Assembly (NCBI GenBank): GCA_020465985.1
Contig: JAANYP010004457.1
Coordinates: 1 to 64,000, forward strand
Source of the DNA: Centrapalus pauciflorus
Lineage: Eukaryota > Streptophyta > Magnoliopsida > Asterales > Asteraceae
Direction: 5' to 3'
Length of the DNA: 64,000 bases
Position 1 is the first letter of the stretch. Each line of letters opens with the position of its first letter. Of this stretch, positions 11,685-22,496 are shown in pieces. The notes beneath the pieces were generated by a model, which had not been told where the DNA came from, did no database searches, and worked only from the letters and a program-made list of their open reading frames with translations. Both the position numbers and the translations under genes were made by a program.

Positions 11685-12345
11685 TGACAGGATCTGATAC
11701 CACTACCTAAGATTAACTGATTTGAATTGATCAGAGTATAAACCAATAATCTTGTACTGAATCAAAGTCTAATTAAGAAGTTTGCGGAATAACACTTAAT
11801 TGTTTTAATATAAGCTTTCAGAACCATAACAGATAAATATAATTGAATAAACAAAATTGCTTGTATTGCTGAACTCAACGATTACAATCACCTCTAATCT
11901 GTTTGATTAGACGAAGAACACAAATTTGTTCTTAGGGTTTTACAACCTTAGAGGCTTATGAAAACTTAAACAAAAAGCAATTACAAACTTGAACGTGCAG
12001 AAACTTGATTACAATAGAAAAACCTATTCTATGTATTTATAATGCTTTCTGATTTGTTTCCTTGAAGGACTCTGACTTCTCTGATAGTAGATATGCTGGA
12101 ATCTTCGTGTAAATATCTCTTCTTGAATATCAACACTTTCTGTTTATGAAACTGTTGAGCAGCTTGAATCACTTAGCAGCTTGAACAGAGCAGCTTGAGT
12201 AAATTTACTCTGACAGCTTGAACTTTTGTACTAGCAGCTCGAACTTCTTCAACTAACAACATGAACTTTGTACTTACATAGAAAATCTACTAACAGTCTG
12301 AGAAATCAATCTAACAGTTTGAACTACTTAGAATATTTCCCAACA
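11685..12345 (-). repeat. SIRE-A 3' LTR
   Basis: 661 bp. In element orientation it begins TGTTGGGAAATATTC and ends near CTGTCA. It contains TATAAATA (RC of plus-strand TATTTATA, about 12036) and, upstream of it, a cluster of CAGCTTGAA-like motifs (plus strand 12160-12330). The left border is placed at TGACAGG by alignment to the other LTR. Confidence 0.9.
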
Positions 12346-12355
12346 ATCTCCCCCT
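12346..12355 (-). promoter_or_regulatory. SIRE-A polypurine tract
   Basis: Minus-strand AGGGGGAGAT directly abuts the start of the 3' LTR, the normal position for the second-strand primer. The identical tract follows LTR2 at 22393-22402. Confidence 0.9.
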
Positions 12356-12449
12356 AACTTAAATTCTTTACATAAGACTTTAAGTTCTATACAAATAAGG
12401 AAATAAAATCAAGTAAAACTGTTATTTACAAACCAAGGCTTCCAAAAAC

Positions 12450-15271
12450 TTACAACTGTGCAAGTTTCTGATTGACTGCCTTCAAAAATTCTTTCTTTAG
12501 ATCTTCTCTATCACAATATATTCTCACTGATCTCATCTGAAGTAACAAAGCCTTTGGAAAATCATAAAATTCAAAATTGAAGTACATACCGGATCCATTT
12601 GCAAATTTGAGTCTGTAAGTCTTTGATTTGACAAACCGATCAACTTGTGCAATCTTCATCTCCTTGGCATCTTCTATATCTTTCCTTATAGACTCAGGAT
12701 CAAAAATGCTCTTCAGATCTTTGATGGCTTGCTTAACTTGTGGAAGAGAGGATCTAGCTTGTGTTACAGACCCAACATGATGCATTCTTGTGAGCTCATC
12801 TCTGGTCATCCCTTGGACTATATGCATTAAGCTTTTATACTCTTCCTCAGGACCAGATTCCCTTCTTACTATAAATTGATATCTTAAGTCAATGTTGTCC
12901 ATTGGCTTAGCATACCAATAATTAATAAGGGGTTTTGTGAAGTCATGTTGGTCTAAGGATTTCTCTATTTCCATCACTTTCTGCAGCTGATGCTCAAACA
13001 GCACCCTTTTAACCTGATCAAGCTTTGCCTGTGAAATTGTATCTATTTGGGGAATAGAAGCAACAGCTTGACCAGAAGGAGCAGTATCACTCAGACCAGC
13101 TTGATCCTTGCTAATACCAGCTTTCACTGGTTCTTGTTGACTTTGGACTTCTTGGGAGACTTTGGCTACCTTTCGTTTTTCCATCTCTTTATCATGGATG
13201 TCTTCTAGCCTCTCTGTGCTCATGGACTGAGCCATCTTCTTTGGAATACCAGCTGAAAAGGCAAAATTGATCAAGAATCTTCTATGCTCAGCCTTTGAAT
13301 GCCCTGTTGGCATTTTCCTCTTTTTCTCATTCTGCTTGACCACAAACCCTCTTAGGTAATCACCTAAGGTTTCATCATCTTGCATTGGAACCTGGGTTTG
13401 CTGGTCTAAAACCTGATCTTGTTCTTCTGTAATCTTTCTGGCAATTTCAGCATCATAGGAAATTTGGGCTTCTCTAGAAGAAAATTTGTGCTTTGGAGAC
13501 TCAATGAGAATACCCTTCCCCTTATCCTTGGTTGCAGAAGATGGAGCTTGGACTGTACTGATGGGAGCCTGAATTCCTTCTCTGATAACAACTCTAGTTG
13601 TTCTTGTAGGAGCAGCTTGAGTTTCTAGGCTAACAGCTTGAGAAGCTGTTGGGACTGCTAGCCTAGTATCTTGGACTGTTGGAGCTGCTTGGACTGATTG
13701 TGGGATCTCCTGATTCTCCCCCTTTTTGGAAGCATTGGTTTGGTCAGGAGGACCTACAACCTTTGCCAATTGGGTTCGAATCAGTTGCTCTAGTTTAATG
13801 ATCTTATTTCCACAGAGGGTGAACCCTTTGTGGAGATAATCCATTCTTTGGTTTTGAGCAGCTTCTGTCTGTCTGAGTGCAATACTTTGTGCCCCGTGTG
13901 CAGCAATGATGGACTGATGGTATTCCAACATTGCTACAACAGGTTGCAGCTTAGGATCCGTCAATAGCATAAGTTGCAGACTAGCCTCAAGATCAGCAAA
14001 CGAATGTGGTGCTTGTGATTTATCACTGGCATGAATACCAGAAGCAGAAACCTCTGGGCCCCTCTGTTCTTGGTACTGGGGACTTCCAGATGGTGCTTGC
14101 ACACCTTCTGTTGCCATGGGTGTGGTCTTATGGATGTTGACCCTGGCCTGTGCCTCTTGTGCAGGTGCAACAGTAGTGTCAGCCACAGAACCCATATGGA
14201 CAGTCTCTGTTGAGATGTCCACCTCCAGATTGAGGTTGGGAGTATCCTCAATAGGTGCCCTTTGGTATTCTGTGCAGAAGTGTCCTCCTGCACAGGGTTA
14301 TTTGGCTCTTGTAAGAGGGCTGAGGAGGAAGGAGCTCCTGGTCCTCTTTTCCTTTTGTATAATATGATTGGGGATGTGGGCTTAACAATCGGAACAGAAG
14401 GCATTTGAGTATCATGAGGAGTGAGTTGGGGTCCTGGGGGTGAAGCAGTAATGTTAGGCTGAGCCTGCTCAGGACCCTATCATCTGTTTCTTGGAATGAT
14501 GTCCAACATTGCAGAAGACAATGGGACATCAACAGTCAAAACATTGGCACTTGTTTTTAGAAGTCGTTTTATTGATGGTAAAGAGTGCCTATGGGAAACA
14601 TGAATCCTTTTATGTATATTGAAATTACTGCAAGTTCTTGCAATAATTTCAGCCAAAAATCTAGGATACATCAAAAATTTCCCATGTTTTAGGGCATGAT
14701 GCCTTAGCATACCCTGGAGAATCATATTAGAAAAATTGAACTGTTGGCCCGTTGATAGACACACTAAGGCAGTGGCTATATTTGATGAAAATTCTGACCA
14801 ACCAGTTCTTTTTGGGCTTATACATTGCTGAATAATATGTACAAGATACTTCCACTTAGGGGCAAAATTTGTTTTAAAGAAAGTAAAATATTCAGCAGGT
14901 CCCCTATATCCAATATTATGAAGACCGTTATGTAAAGCAGTAAGGGATAAGTCTGTTATACCTGAGGCATCTTGAAGATGCAGGTGTTGGCGTATGATCT
15001 CCTCAGTGATAGAAACAGTGTTGCCATCAATTTTGGATGTCAAAGATGTGACTCCATTAACTGTTTTGAGGGAGGCATGTTTCCAGAACTGTTCAATATG
15101 AGAGATGTAGATAGTGGGATTGATAGTAAGGGCATGATGGATATGGGAACTTCGAAGGAAGTCCATCATGTCGTGGAATGGTGCAAGATCAGCGTGTTTT
15201 AGAGAGTAGGGTAGACAATTGTGTTCTTTGACGAACTCTATTGATGATCGATGAATTAGGGTTTCAGTGAT
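12450..15271 (-). pseudogene. SIRE-A aORF (extra ORF after pol)
   Basis: Long ORF in the same sense as pol, between RNase H and the 3' LTR. The N-terminal domain (15169-14480) has the pattern TINPTIYISHIEQFW, WSEFSSNIATALVCLSTG, KFLMYPRFLAEII, also seen in SIRE-D. A Pro/Gln/Ala-rich middle and a basic C-terminal domain (DFTKPLINYWYAKPMDN, RMHHVGSVTQA) follow. Open frame extends above the first ATG to about 15271, where an ATC sits in a plausible start position. Lesions compared with SIRE-B: two adjacent stops near 14482 and a one-base deletion near 14265. Function unknown; it occupies the position of env in retroviruses but shows no signal peptide or membrane segment. Confidence 0.85.
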
Positions 15272-15579
15272 GTGCGTGGGAATTGCTCAGAGAGTCGAAG
15301 AAAGGGTGTGTAAGATATTTTGCAACTGGTAGTTACAATTGAACGAAACTCGAACCTTTAAAGGTTTTTAAAATATCTAAACCCGCGCACACACTTATGG
15401 AAATTACCATATTACCCTGCACACTTTGACAGATCAAGTGAAACAACTAACAGTCCGAGAAAATGAACTAGCAGCTTGAGAAAAGACTCAAGCTGTTAGT
15501 TGAAAATTAAGTAACTGCTAATGAAACAGTGACTCCCCCTTAATCAAGCATATATATAATTTTCATAAAGAAAAACAAA
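15272..15579 (-). promoter_or_regulatory. pol-aORF spacer of SIRE-A with promoter-like content
   Basis: The spacer upstream of the aORF has CAAGCTGCTAGTTCA and GACTGTTAGTTG (plus strand 15430-15520), the same motifs that cluster in the U3 of the SIRE-A LTR. Downstream of them lies TTTAGATATTTTAAAAACC (about 15360-15385), TATA-like, then a CT-rich, leader-like stretch. The arrangement copies that of the LTR promoter, so an internal promoter for the aORF is a reasonable inference. Confidence 0.5.
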
Positions 15580-17223
15580 TTAATCCATGTTAACCATGCC
15601 AATGTTTGATACTAGGAAGGTGAATCTTCCTACATCAAATGGTTTTGTAAATAGATCAGCTAACTGATCATCAGTGTGAATTTTGGAAACTTGGATTAAT
15701 TTCTTCTCATTACAGTCCCTTATAAAATGAAATCTAATGTCTATATGCTTGGTTTTGGGAAATTTCACTGGATTTTGAACAATGCTAATTGCACTAGAGT
15801 TGTCAATATAAATGGGAGTTGATAGGAAATTCATACCATAGTCTCTCAGTTGATTCTGAATCCACATCACTTGGGAGCAACAACTTGCAGCTGCTACATA
15901 TTCTGCTTCAGTAGATGAAGTGGAGACAGTTGTTTGCTTTTTGCACTACCAAGAGACCAATCTTGCTCCCAAATATTGACATCCACCAGTTGTGGATTTT
16001 CTGTCAATGTTGCAACCTCCATAATCACTGTCAGAATAGGCTGTTAATTCAAGAGGGGAGTCTTTAGGATACCAGAGGCCTAAATGTGGTTGGCCTTTGA
16101 GATATCTAAAGATTCTCTTAACAGCAACAAGATGGGAGTCCTTTGGAGAACATTGAAACCTGGCACAAACACAAACAGCAAACATAATATCAGGTCTAGA
16201 AGATGTTAGATACATAAGAGATCCTATAAGGGATCCGTATAGATGAATGTCCACATCTATTCCATCTTTGTCTGTATGAAGCTGCTTGTGAGGATCCATA
16301 GGAGTACTTGCAACTTTGGTATCTTTGTACCCAAACTTTTCCAGTATGTCTTTAACATACTTTGATTGACTTATGAAGAGACCTGAGGGCTGCTGCTTGA
16401 CTTGCAATCCTAGAAAGAAGGTGAGTTCTCCCATTGAACTCATTTGAAACTTTTTATGCATCAAGGCCTCAAATTCTTTGCACAGACTGTCATTGGTTGA
16501 CCCAAAGATGATATCATCAACATATATCTGTACAAGTAGAATCTCAGATTTGATGGACTTTTTGAATAGTGTTTTGTCCAGAGTACCTCTCTTGAACCCA
16601 TTCTGTAGAAGGTATGATGACAAAGTGTCATACCATGCTCTAGGGGCTTGGTGGAGTCCATAGAGGGCCTTGTCTAGTTTGTAGACTCTGTCTGGATACT
16701 TGTAGTCCTCAAATCCAGGAGGTTGACATACATAGACCTCTTCTTCAATTGTGCCATACAGAAAAGCAGACTTCACATCCATTTGATACACTTTGAACCC
16801 TTTGAAGCTTGCATAAGCTAGGAACAGTCTGATGGCTTCAATTCTTGCCACTGGAGCAAAGACATCATCATAGTCTATTCCTTCCTCTTGAGTGTACCCT
16901 TGTGCTACTAGTCTTGCTTTGTTCTTGATGACTATCCCTCTCTCATCCTTCTTGTTTCTGAACACCCATCTTGTACCAATGGCTCTTTTTCCTTTAGGAA
17001 GATCAACAAGTGTCCATACATTCTGAATCTTGAATTGTAGTAGCTCATCCTGCATTGCCTCAATCCAAGATGAATCTTTTAAAGCCTCTGATGCCTTTTT
17101 GGGTTCTAGCTGTGACATGAAACAGGCATGTTCAAATGCAGCAAGACTAAACTCAGAAACTGTTGGTTCAGCAGCATCAGTCTCCTTGTGAACCATTGTC
17201 CTTGTCTGCACAGGTGTACATGG
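15580..17223 (-). pseudogene. pol: SIRE-A reverse transcriptase and RNase H
   Basis: Copia RT: WVFRNKKDERG, RLVAQGYTQEEGIDY, FAPVARIEAIR, VYQMDVKSAFLYG, ALYGLHQAPRAWY and the catalytic IYVDDIIFGS (YVDD at 16513-16524). Then YLTSSRPDIMFAV and the RNase H with YSDSDYGGC and DRKSTTGG. A TAG at about 15946, where other copies have Gln, splits RNase H; the same frame continues at 15870 with WIQNQLRDYG, IDNSSAI and KTKHIDIRFHFIRD, ending NMD at 15580. A one-base loss near 17224 separates this frame from the integrase tail. The enzyme would copy element RNA into DNA. Confidence 0.93.
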
Positions 17224-17830
17224 AAACCCATTATTTGATTGAGAGGATGATACTTGTGAATCCTGAGTGTAGGCTCTCTATCTGTCTGGAAAGAGGATCC
17301 AAGATTTGTATCATCTCCATCAGGACCAGTTGATGGTTCAGCTTCTGGAACAGCTTGACTTGAATCTGGGACTGTTTCCCTTTGAGTTGGAGCTGTTCTC
17401 TCAGGACTTGGGATCTGCATTTCAGTGTCTAGATTTGAATCATGTTGAGCATTCAGAACCCTTGGAGGGTCATAAGACAGAAGTGGTATAACTGTATACT
17501 CATCCCAATTATTTGAATCTGCAGCAGTTTGAAACTTTGGACCAACAGCTTGATCATTTGTGCTACCAGCATGAGAATTTGTGTTGACAGCATCAATCCT
17601 GTTTTCATCAGATTCTGCAGTATACTCAACAAAGCTCATAGAATTTGTTAGTGAATCTAAATCAAACAACCAATCAGGACCAGTGCCTTTGATATTTGCA
17701 GTATTTTCATTAAATTCAACATTGGCACTTTCTTCAATGGTTTTAGACACACTGTTATATACTCTATAGGCTTTGCTTTGATTTGAGTATTCTATAAAGA
17801 AATCTTCTTCAGCCTTACTTTCAAACTTCC
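17224..17830 (-). pseudogene. pol: SIRE-A integrase C-terminal linker
   Basis: Frame covering the end of integrase and the low-complexity linker before RT. It includes SKTIEESANVEFNEN, an acidic/Ser-rich stretch, SSQAVPEAEPSTGPDGDD and RIHKYHPLNQI, which is the usual copia lead-in to RT. Frameshifts of one base at about 17830 (from the integrase frame) and 17224 (into RT) bound it. Part of the linker DNA (17340-17620) contains repeated AACAGCTTGA-like sequence resembling the LTR motif. Confidence 0.8.
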
Positions 17831-19060
17831 TAAGTGAGTCTTAGAGTGAAGAATGGTACATGGATAGCCAAAAGATTTGAAAAAGGCTATTAGGGGTAGT
17901 TTATTATGGAATAACTCATATGGAGTTTTCCCTTGTGATTGAACAACCTGAACCCTATTTAGAACATAACAGGCTGTATTGACTGCTTCTGCCCAAAAGG
18001 TCATTGGCAGTTTTGAATCAGCTAGCATGGTTCTAGCAGCCTCAATTAATGTTCTGTTCTTTCTTTCAGCTACACCATTTTGTTGTGGTGTTCTTGGTGC
18101 ACTATATTGCCTAGCAATACCTTTGGACTCACAAAAACTATTTAGGATATGGTTTTTAAACTCAGTTCCATTGTCTGATCTTATCACCTTGACTTTTGAG
18201 TTGGATTGGTTTTCTATCTTAAGAATAAAAGACTTAACTAGCTCAGCAGTTTCATCTTTAGACCTAAGAAAGTAAACCCAAGTAAATCTAGTGAAATCAT
18301 CAACAATGACTAAACAGTAAGCCCTTTTATATAAACTCAAAACAGATGTTGGACCAAATAGATCCATATGAATCAGATGAAGAGCAGATGAGATTGAATT
18401 TACTTCTTTGGCCTTATGAGAAGTTTTGTGTTGTTTGCCTTTAAGACATGCTACACAATGATCATCACATATGAACTCCTTTTGTGGTAATCCTCTTACC
18501 AAGTTATTTTTGACTAAAACATTCATGGATTTGAAGTTCATGTGACACATCCTTCTGTGCCAAGGAGCAGACTCATTGGATGATGCTTTGGATATCAAAC
18601 AGCTTAAAGTACTTGATTTGGATAAAAGTTCTGTGTCCAAACAGTATACATTTTTCTTTCTAGGTGTTCTTAGTAAAACAAGATTTTCAGGAATTGTAAA
18701 ATCTTTTGAAAGGACAATGCACTCAGAATCTGTAAACAAAACAATATTTTGTTTGTAACAGATTTGAGACACACTCAATAAGTTATACTTAAGCTGTTCA
18801 ACATACAAAACATCATTGAAAATCATGTTGCCTGCATTAACAGTACCTTTACCTGTAACCTTACCTCCTTTGGAGTTGCCTCCAAATGCAACAAATCCTC
18901 CTTCAAAGCCTTTGAAATTTGACAAGCACTCAGAATTGCCTGTCATGTGCCTAGAGCATCCACTGTCCAAATGCCATCTTGTTTTATGTGGTGACCTGTG
19001 GTTGCTCTGCACAGATAAAAGCTTAGTTAGTAGTGGAGTAAACCCAAACCAAGTTGGTTT
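17831..19060 (-). pseudogene. pol: SIRE-A protease and integrase
   Basis: Begins with the aspartic protease motif WHLDSGCSRHMTG (about 18955), then KYNLLSVSQICY, the GAG-pre-integrase zinc-binding region (WHRRMCHMN with CVACLKGKQHK), and the integrase catalytic core with its three acidic positions in HMDLFGPT, RSDNGTEF and QQNGVAERKNRT. Protease matures the polyprotein; integrase inserts the cDNA. A frameshift near 19030-19060 separates it from gag, and another near 17830 ends it. All visible catalytic residues are intact. Confidence 0.93.
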
Positions 19061-21650
19061 TGGGTTGTCCTTGTGCATTAACATAACTAAACACTGTCTT
19101 TGATTTCTTATACTTAGTGAGATCCACTGATGGATTTTGTGGAGAGTACTTAGTTATTACATGAGGTATCCAGGTATTTTGTCCATCCTTTTCAATAACA
19201 GTCTCAGATGATCCATTACCAGTCCCAATTTTGAGCCTAACAGTCTGAACTGAGTCTGTAGTGCTAACACCTTGAGAATTTGCACTAGCAGTCTCAACTT
19301 TAGACTTGGCAGTTTCAACATTTGTATCAACAGGTTCACCTAAGTTGTTACCTTTAACACACCATATTTGTTTAAAATTTAATTTTGGTTTAGCTAAAAC
19401 TTGTTTTTGGTGTGCGGACTGTTTCTTAGTTACTTTTGAGAACCTGTGATCAACTGTTTTCTTAGGAACTGATGCAGTAGGAGGTTTGGCCTTTGAATTT
19501 TTTGAATTTTTAGAGTTTGTCTTTTTATGAATCACAGTCTGTTTTGCAACAGATGGTTTATAAAAGCAGTCCCTGAACAAGTGATTTTTCCTGCCACAAT
19601 GGAAGCATTTTTTGACTGTTTGGATTGGAGAACCAGTTTTATTGGACAATATCTGGTTCTTGTTCCTTTGATTTCCCCTTATCTGCTGCTGTTTGGGAAA
19701 CTTTTGGACACCATGCTTTTAGCATGTGCAGATTGGAACATATTTACCCTTTTTATGATTCTTTGATGAAGATGCAGCGTTACAGTTAGAAGGTACAAAA
19801 CCTGTGGAGCAGCATTGCATACACTCATCTTCTCCTTTCCTTTCTTATTGGGGATTTGGATTGCTATAGGTGCACTCAGTGTTTTGTGTTCTTTCTCAAC
19901 TTCTGTGCACTCACAGTCTCTATTTTGAATCAGATCTTCTATAGATTCAGGACTGTTTTCAAGGATAGGATCTACAGTTGCCATACACTTATCTAATGGT
20001 TCATTTACAAGCCTATCAGCAACTTCACTCATTGGATGAATGTATTTGTTGTTGTATGGCGGAGGAGTGGCTCTGTATCCTATACCTTCTTTGGGATTGA
20101 GTTGAGATTTTACCCTATCTATAAATTGGACTTCCATTAGGTGTTCCAGCTTTTGATTTGCCAATTTGAAGTTTCCTAGATCTATATTGACATATTCTAG
20201 TTTCTTATTAGCCTCTAACACCTTTTGTTCAGTCTCTTCTAATTTTTTATTTAGGGATTTTATTTTCTTATTCAGCTCCTTTTTCTCCCACTCATGATAT
20301 GTTCTATCATGTCCCATTTGAATCTCATTATCCTTATAGTCATTGATCTGTTTTTCAAGATCTTCTATGGCCTGCATGTATTTAAATCTCCTTTCTTCCA
20401 TCTTAGCTAGAGTTTTACACATGCTCTCATTATGATCTCTGTACTCTTTAACCATATTTTTGCATGTTTAAGAGCAGAGTTTAGAATTTACCTCAAATGG
20501 TAGTTCAGTGGAGGGGACATTTGATGTTTCTGCCATTAGAGCTTGATTTTGAAACTCTTCCTCTGTCTGATCACTCCAGTCAAACACATTGTCTTCTTGA
20601 GAGACAAGTGCTTGGGATGATGAAGCCTGATTAGTTTGCTGATCTGCATTCTCTAGCAAAGTGGCCAAGTTTGTGACATTTAAAACACTCAACTTTTGAC
20701 TTATCAAAAGCTGGTTTGCCTTCTGCTCTGGCTTGAAAGTTGGTTCTGCCAGTTCTTTTCAGAAACCTTTTGGCCCTCATGGTCAGCATTGCATGTTGCC
20801 ATTTCAGATCCATCTCTTCTAGATCATCTGGATGAATTTGTTCTAGATCTTCAGCATTTAGAGCAAACAGTCCATTGGCAACAAAAGCTTCATAGTGAGC
20901 TTCAGTAGAGTTAGCATCACCACCTGAAAAGGAATCACTGCAATTAGATTTTTCAGATGACAGAAGAGCAGTGTTGTGATTATAAGAAAAAGATTTCTTT
21001 TTAGTGTCAATCTCAGTTTCAAACACTCTCTGACTGTTGTACAGATCATCCAGCTCTATTTCATCAAGAGTGTCTTTTGTTCTCCATTGAGCAACATAGA
21101 CTGTCCACTCTTCTCCAAGAGATCTAAGGAACTTTCGGTTGACCTCATCTTGATCCAGGCTGACTTTTGCACTTTCCATTTCACTTAGCAGTTTGTTGAA
21201 CCTGTCAAAGATTTGAGTAAGGTTTTCATTCTTGCCACCAGAAAAGTTCTCATACTACTGTTTCAAAAGATCCTTTTGATTTCTCTTGGTATTGGCATTC
21301 CCAGCAAATCTTTTTTCTAAAGCAATCCAAAGAGAATGAGCAGTATAAAACTTTTTAAACTGATGTTGATAAGCATTAGGAATGGCTATTTGTAGAAGTG
21401 TAAGAGCTTTCATTTCATTCATTCTAGCCTTTCTTTCAAGTTCAGTTTTTGGAGGAGTTTTGATGGGTTTGCCCTCAGCATCAAGTTCAGGATCAACTGC
21501 AGGAGGAAATTCAACAGCTTCCCATATGGCATAATCAATGAATTGAATATGCTGTTGAATCCTGAGTTTCCACATCTCAAACTCAGTGGGCTTGAGCATA
21601 GGCACTTTGAGTCCTTGCCCAGATCCACTACCGCTATTATCAAATTCCAT
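19061..21650 (-). pseudogene. gag: SIRE-A gag
   Basis: Starts at the ATG at 21650 (MEFDNSGSGSGQG). It has the copia gag domain (FEMWKLRIQQHIQF, SLWIALEKRFAG), a first zinc knuckle CFKCHKLGHFAREC (about 20670), a long coiled coil rich in Lys/Glu (20455-20090, MVKEYRDHNESM to QKLEHLMEVQF) and a second zinc knuckle CFHCGRKNHLFRDC (about 19600). Lesions: TAG at 21255 and TAA at 20468, in frames that continue on both sides, and frameshifts near 20650 and 19810. A Val/Ser/Thr-rich segment at 19240-19340 is encoded by a degenerate short repeat. A possible extension above 21650 runs into the primer site and is not used. Confidence 0.88.
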
Positions 21651-21716
21651 TGCAGAAAATAATAAAAAAAATGTTAAAAGAAAGCTTTTGACTTTGAAAA
21701 CAAAGAACGACCTGTG

Positions 21717-21728
21717 GCTCTGATACCA
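21717..21728 (-). promoter_or_regulatory. SIRE-A primer binding site
   Basis: Minus-strand TGGTATCAGAGC is a perfect initiator tRNA-Met primer site, two bases from the LTR border at 21731. Confidence 0.92.
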
Positions 21729-21730
21729 GT

Positions 21731-22392
21731 TGTCTGGATCTGATACCACTACCTAAGATTAACTGATTTGAATTGATCAGAGTATAAACCAATAATCTTG
21801 TACTGAATCAAAGTCTAATTAAGAAGTTTGCGGAATAACACTTAATTGTTTTTATAAAAGCTTTCAGAACTCATAACAGATAAATATAATTGAATAAACA
21901 AAATTACTTGTATTGCTGAACTCAATGATTACAATCACCTCTAATATGTTTGATTAGACGAAGAACACAAATATGTTCTTAGGGTTTTACAACCTTAGAG
22001 GCTTTTGAAAACTTAAACAAAAAGCAATTACAAGCTTGAACGTGCAGAAACTTGATTACAATAGAAAAACCTATTATATGTATTTATAATGCTTTCTGAT
22101 TTGTTTCCTTGAAGGACTCTGACTTCTCTAATAGTAGATTTGCTGGAATCTTCGTGTAAATATCTTTTCCTGAATATCAGCACTTTCTGTTTATGAAGCT
22201 GTTGAGCAGCTTGAATCACTTAGCAACTTGAACAGAGTAGCTTGAGTAATTTTACTCTGGCAGCTTGAACTTTTGTACTAGCAGCTCGAACTTCTTCAAC
22301 TAACAGCATGAACTTTGTATTTACATAGAAAATCTACTAACAGTCTGAAAAATCTATCTAACAGTTTGAACTACTTAGAATATTTCCCAACA
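21731..22392 (-). repeat. LTR2: 5' LTR of SIRE-A and 3' LTR of SIRE-B
   Basis: 662 bp, about 4% different from the LTR at 11685 by eye. One side has the SIRE-A primer site; the other has the polypurine tract (22393-22402) and aORF of a second copy. It therefore serves two elements at once. It carries the same CAGCTTGAA-type cluster and TATAAATA as its partner. Confidence 0.92.
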
Positions 22393-22496
22393 ATCTCCCC
22401 CTAACTTAAATTCTTTACATAAGACTTTAAGTTCTATACAAATAAGGAAATAAAATCAAGTAAAACTGTTATTTACAAACCAAGGCTTTCAAAAAC

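Larger units (their letters stand above)
11685..22392 (-). mobile_element. Ty1/copia SIRE-type retrotransposon SIRE-A
   Basis: Full-length, 10.7-kb minus-strand element: LTR (21731-22392), tRNA-Met primer site, gag, protease, integrase, reverse transcriptase, RNase H, a 300-bp spacer, an extra ORF (aORF), polypurine tract and LTR (11685-12345). Domain order PR-INT-RT-RH defines copia, and the long ORF after RNase H defines the SIRE/Maximus group. The two LTRs differ at roughly 25 positions over about 600 bases by eye, so the insertion is old, and pol has at least six frameshifts plus several stops. Its right LTR is shared with the partial copy SIRE-B. Confidence 0.93.

Noticed and set aside
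12645..12830. Antisense ORFs across the SIRE aORFs (also 13419, 14031, 23466, 24078)
   Set aside because: Mirror frames of the aORF repeated in both SIRE copies; no independent start context or domain.
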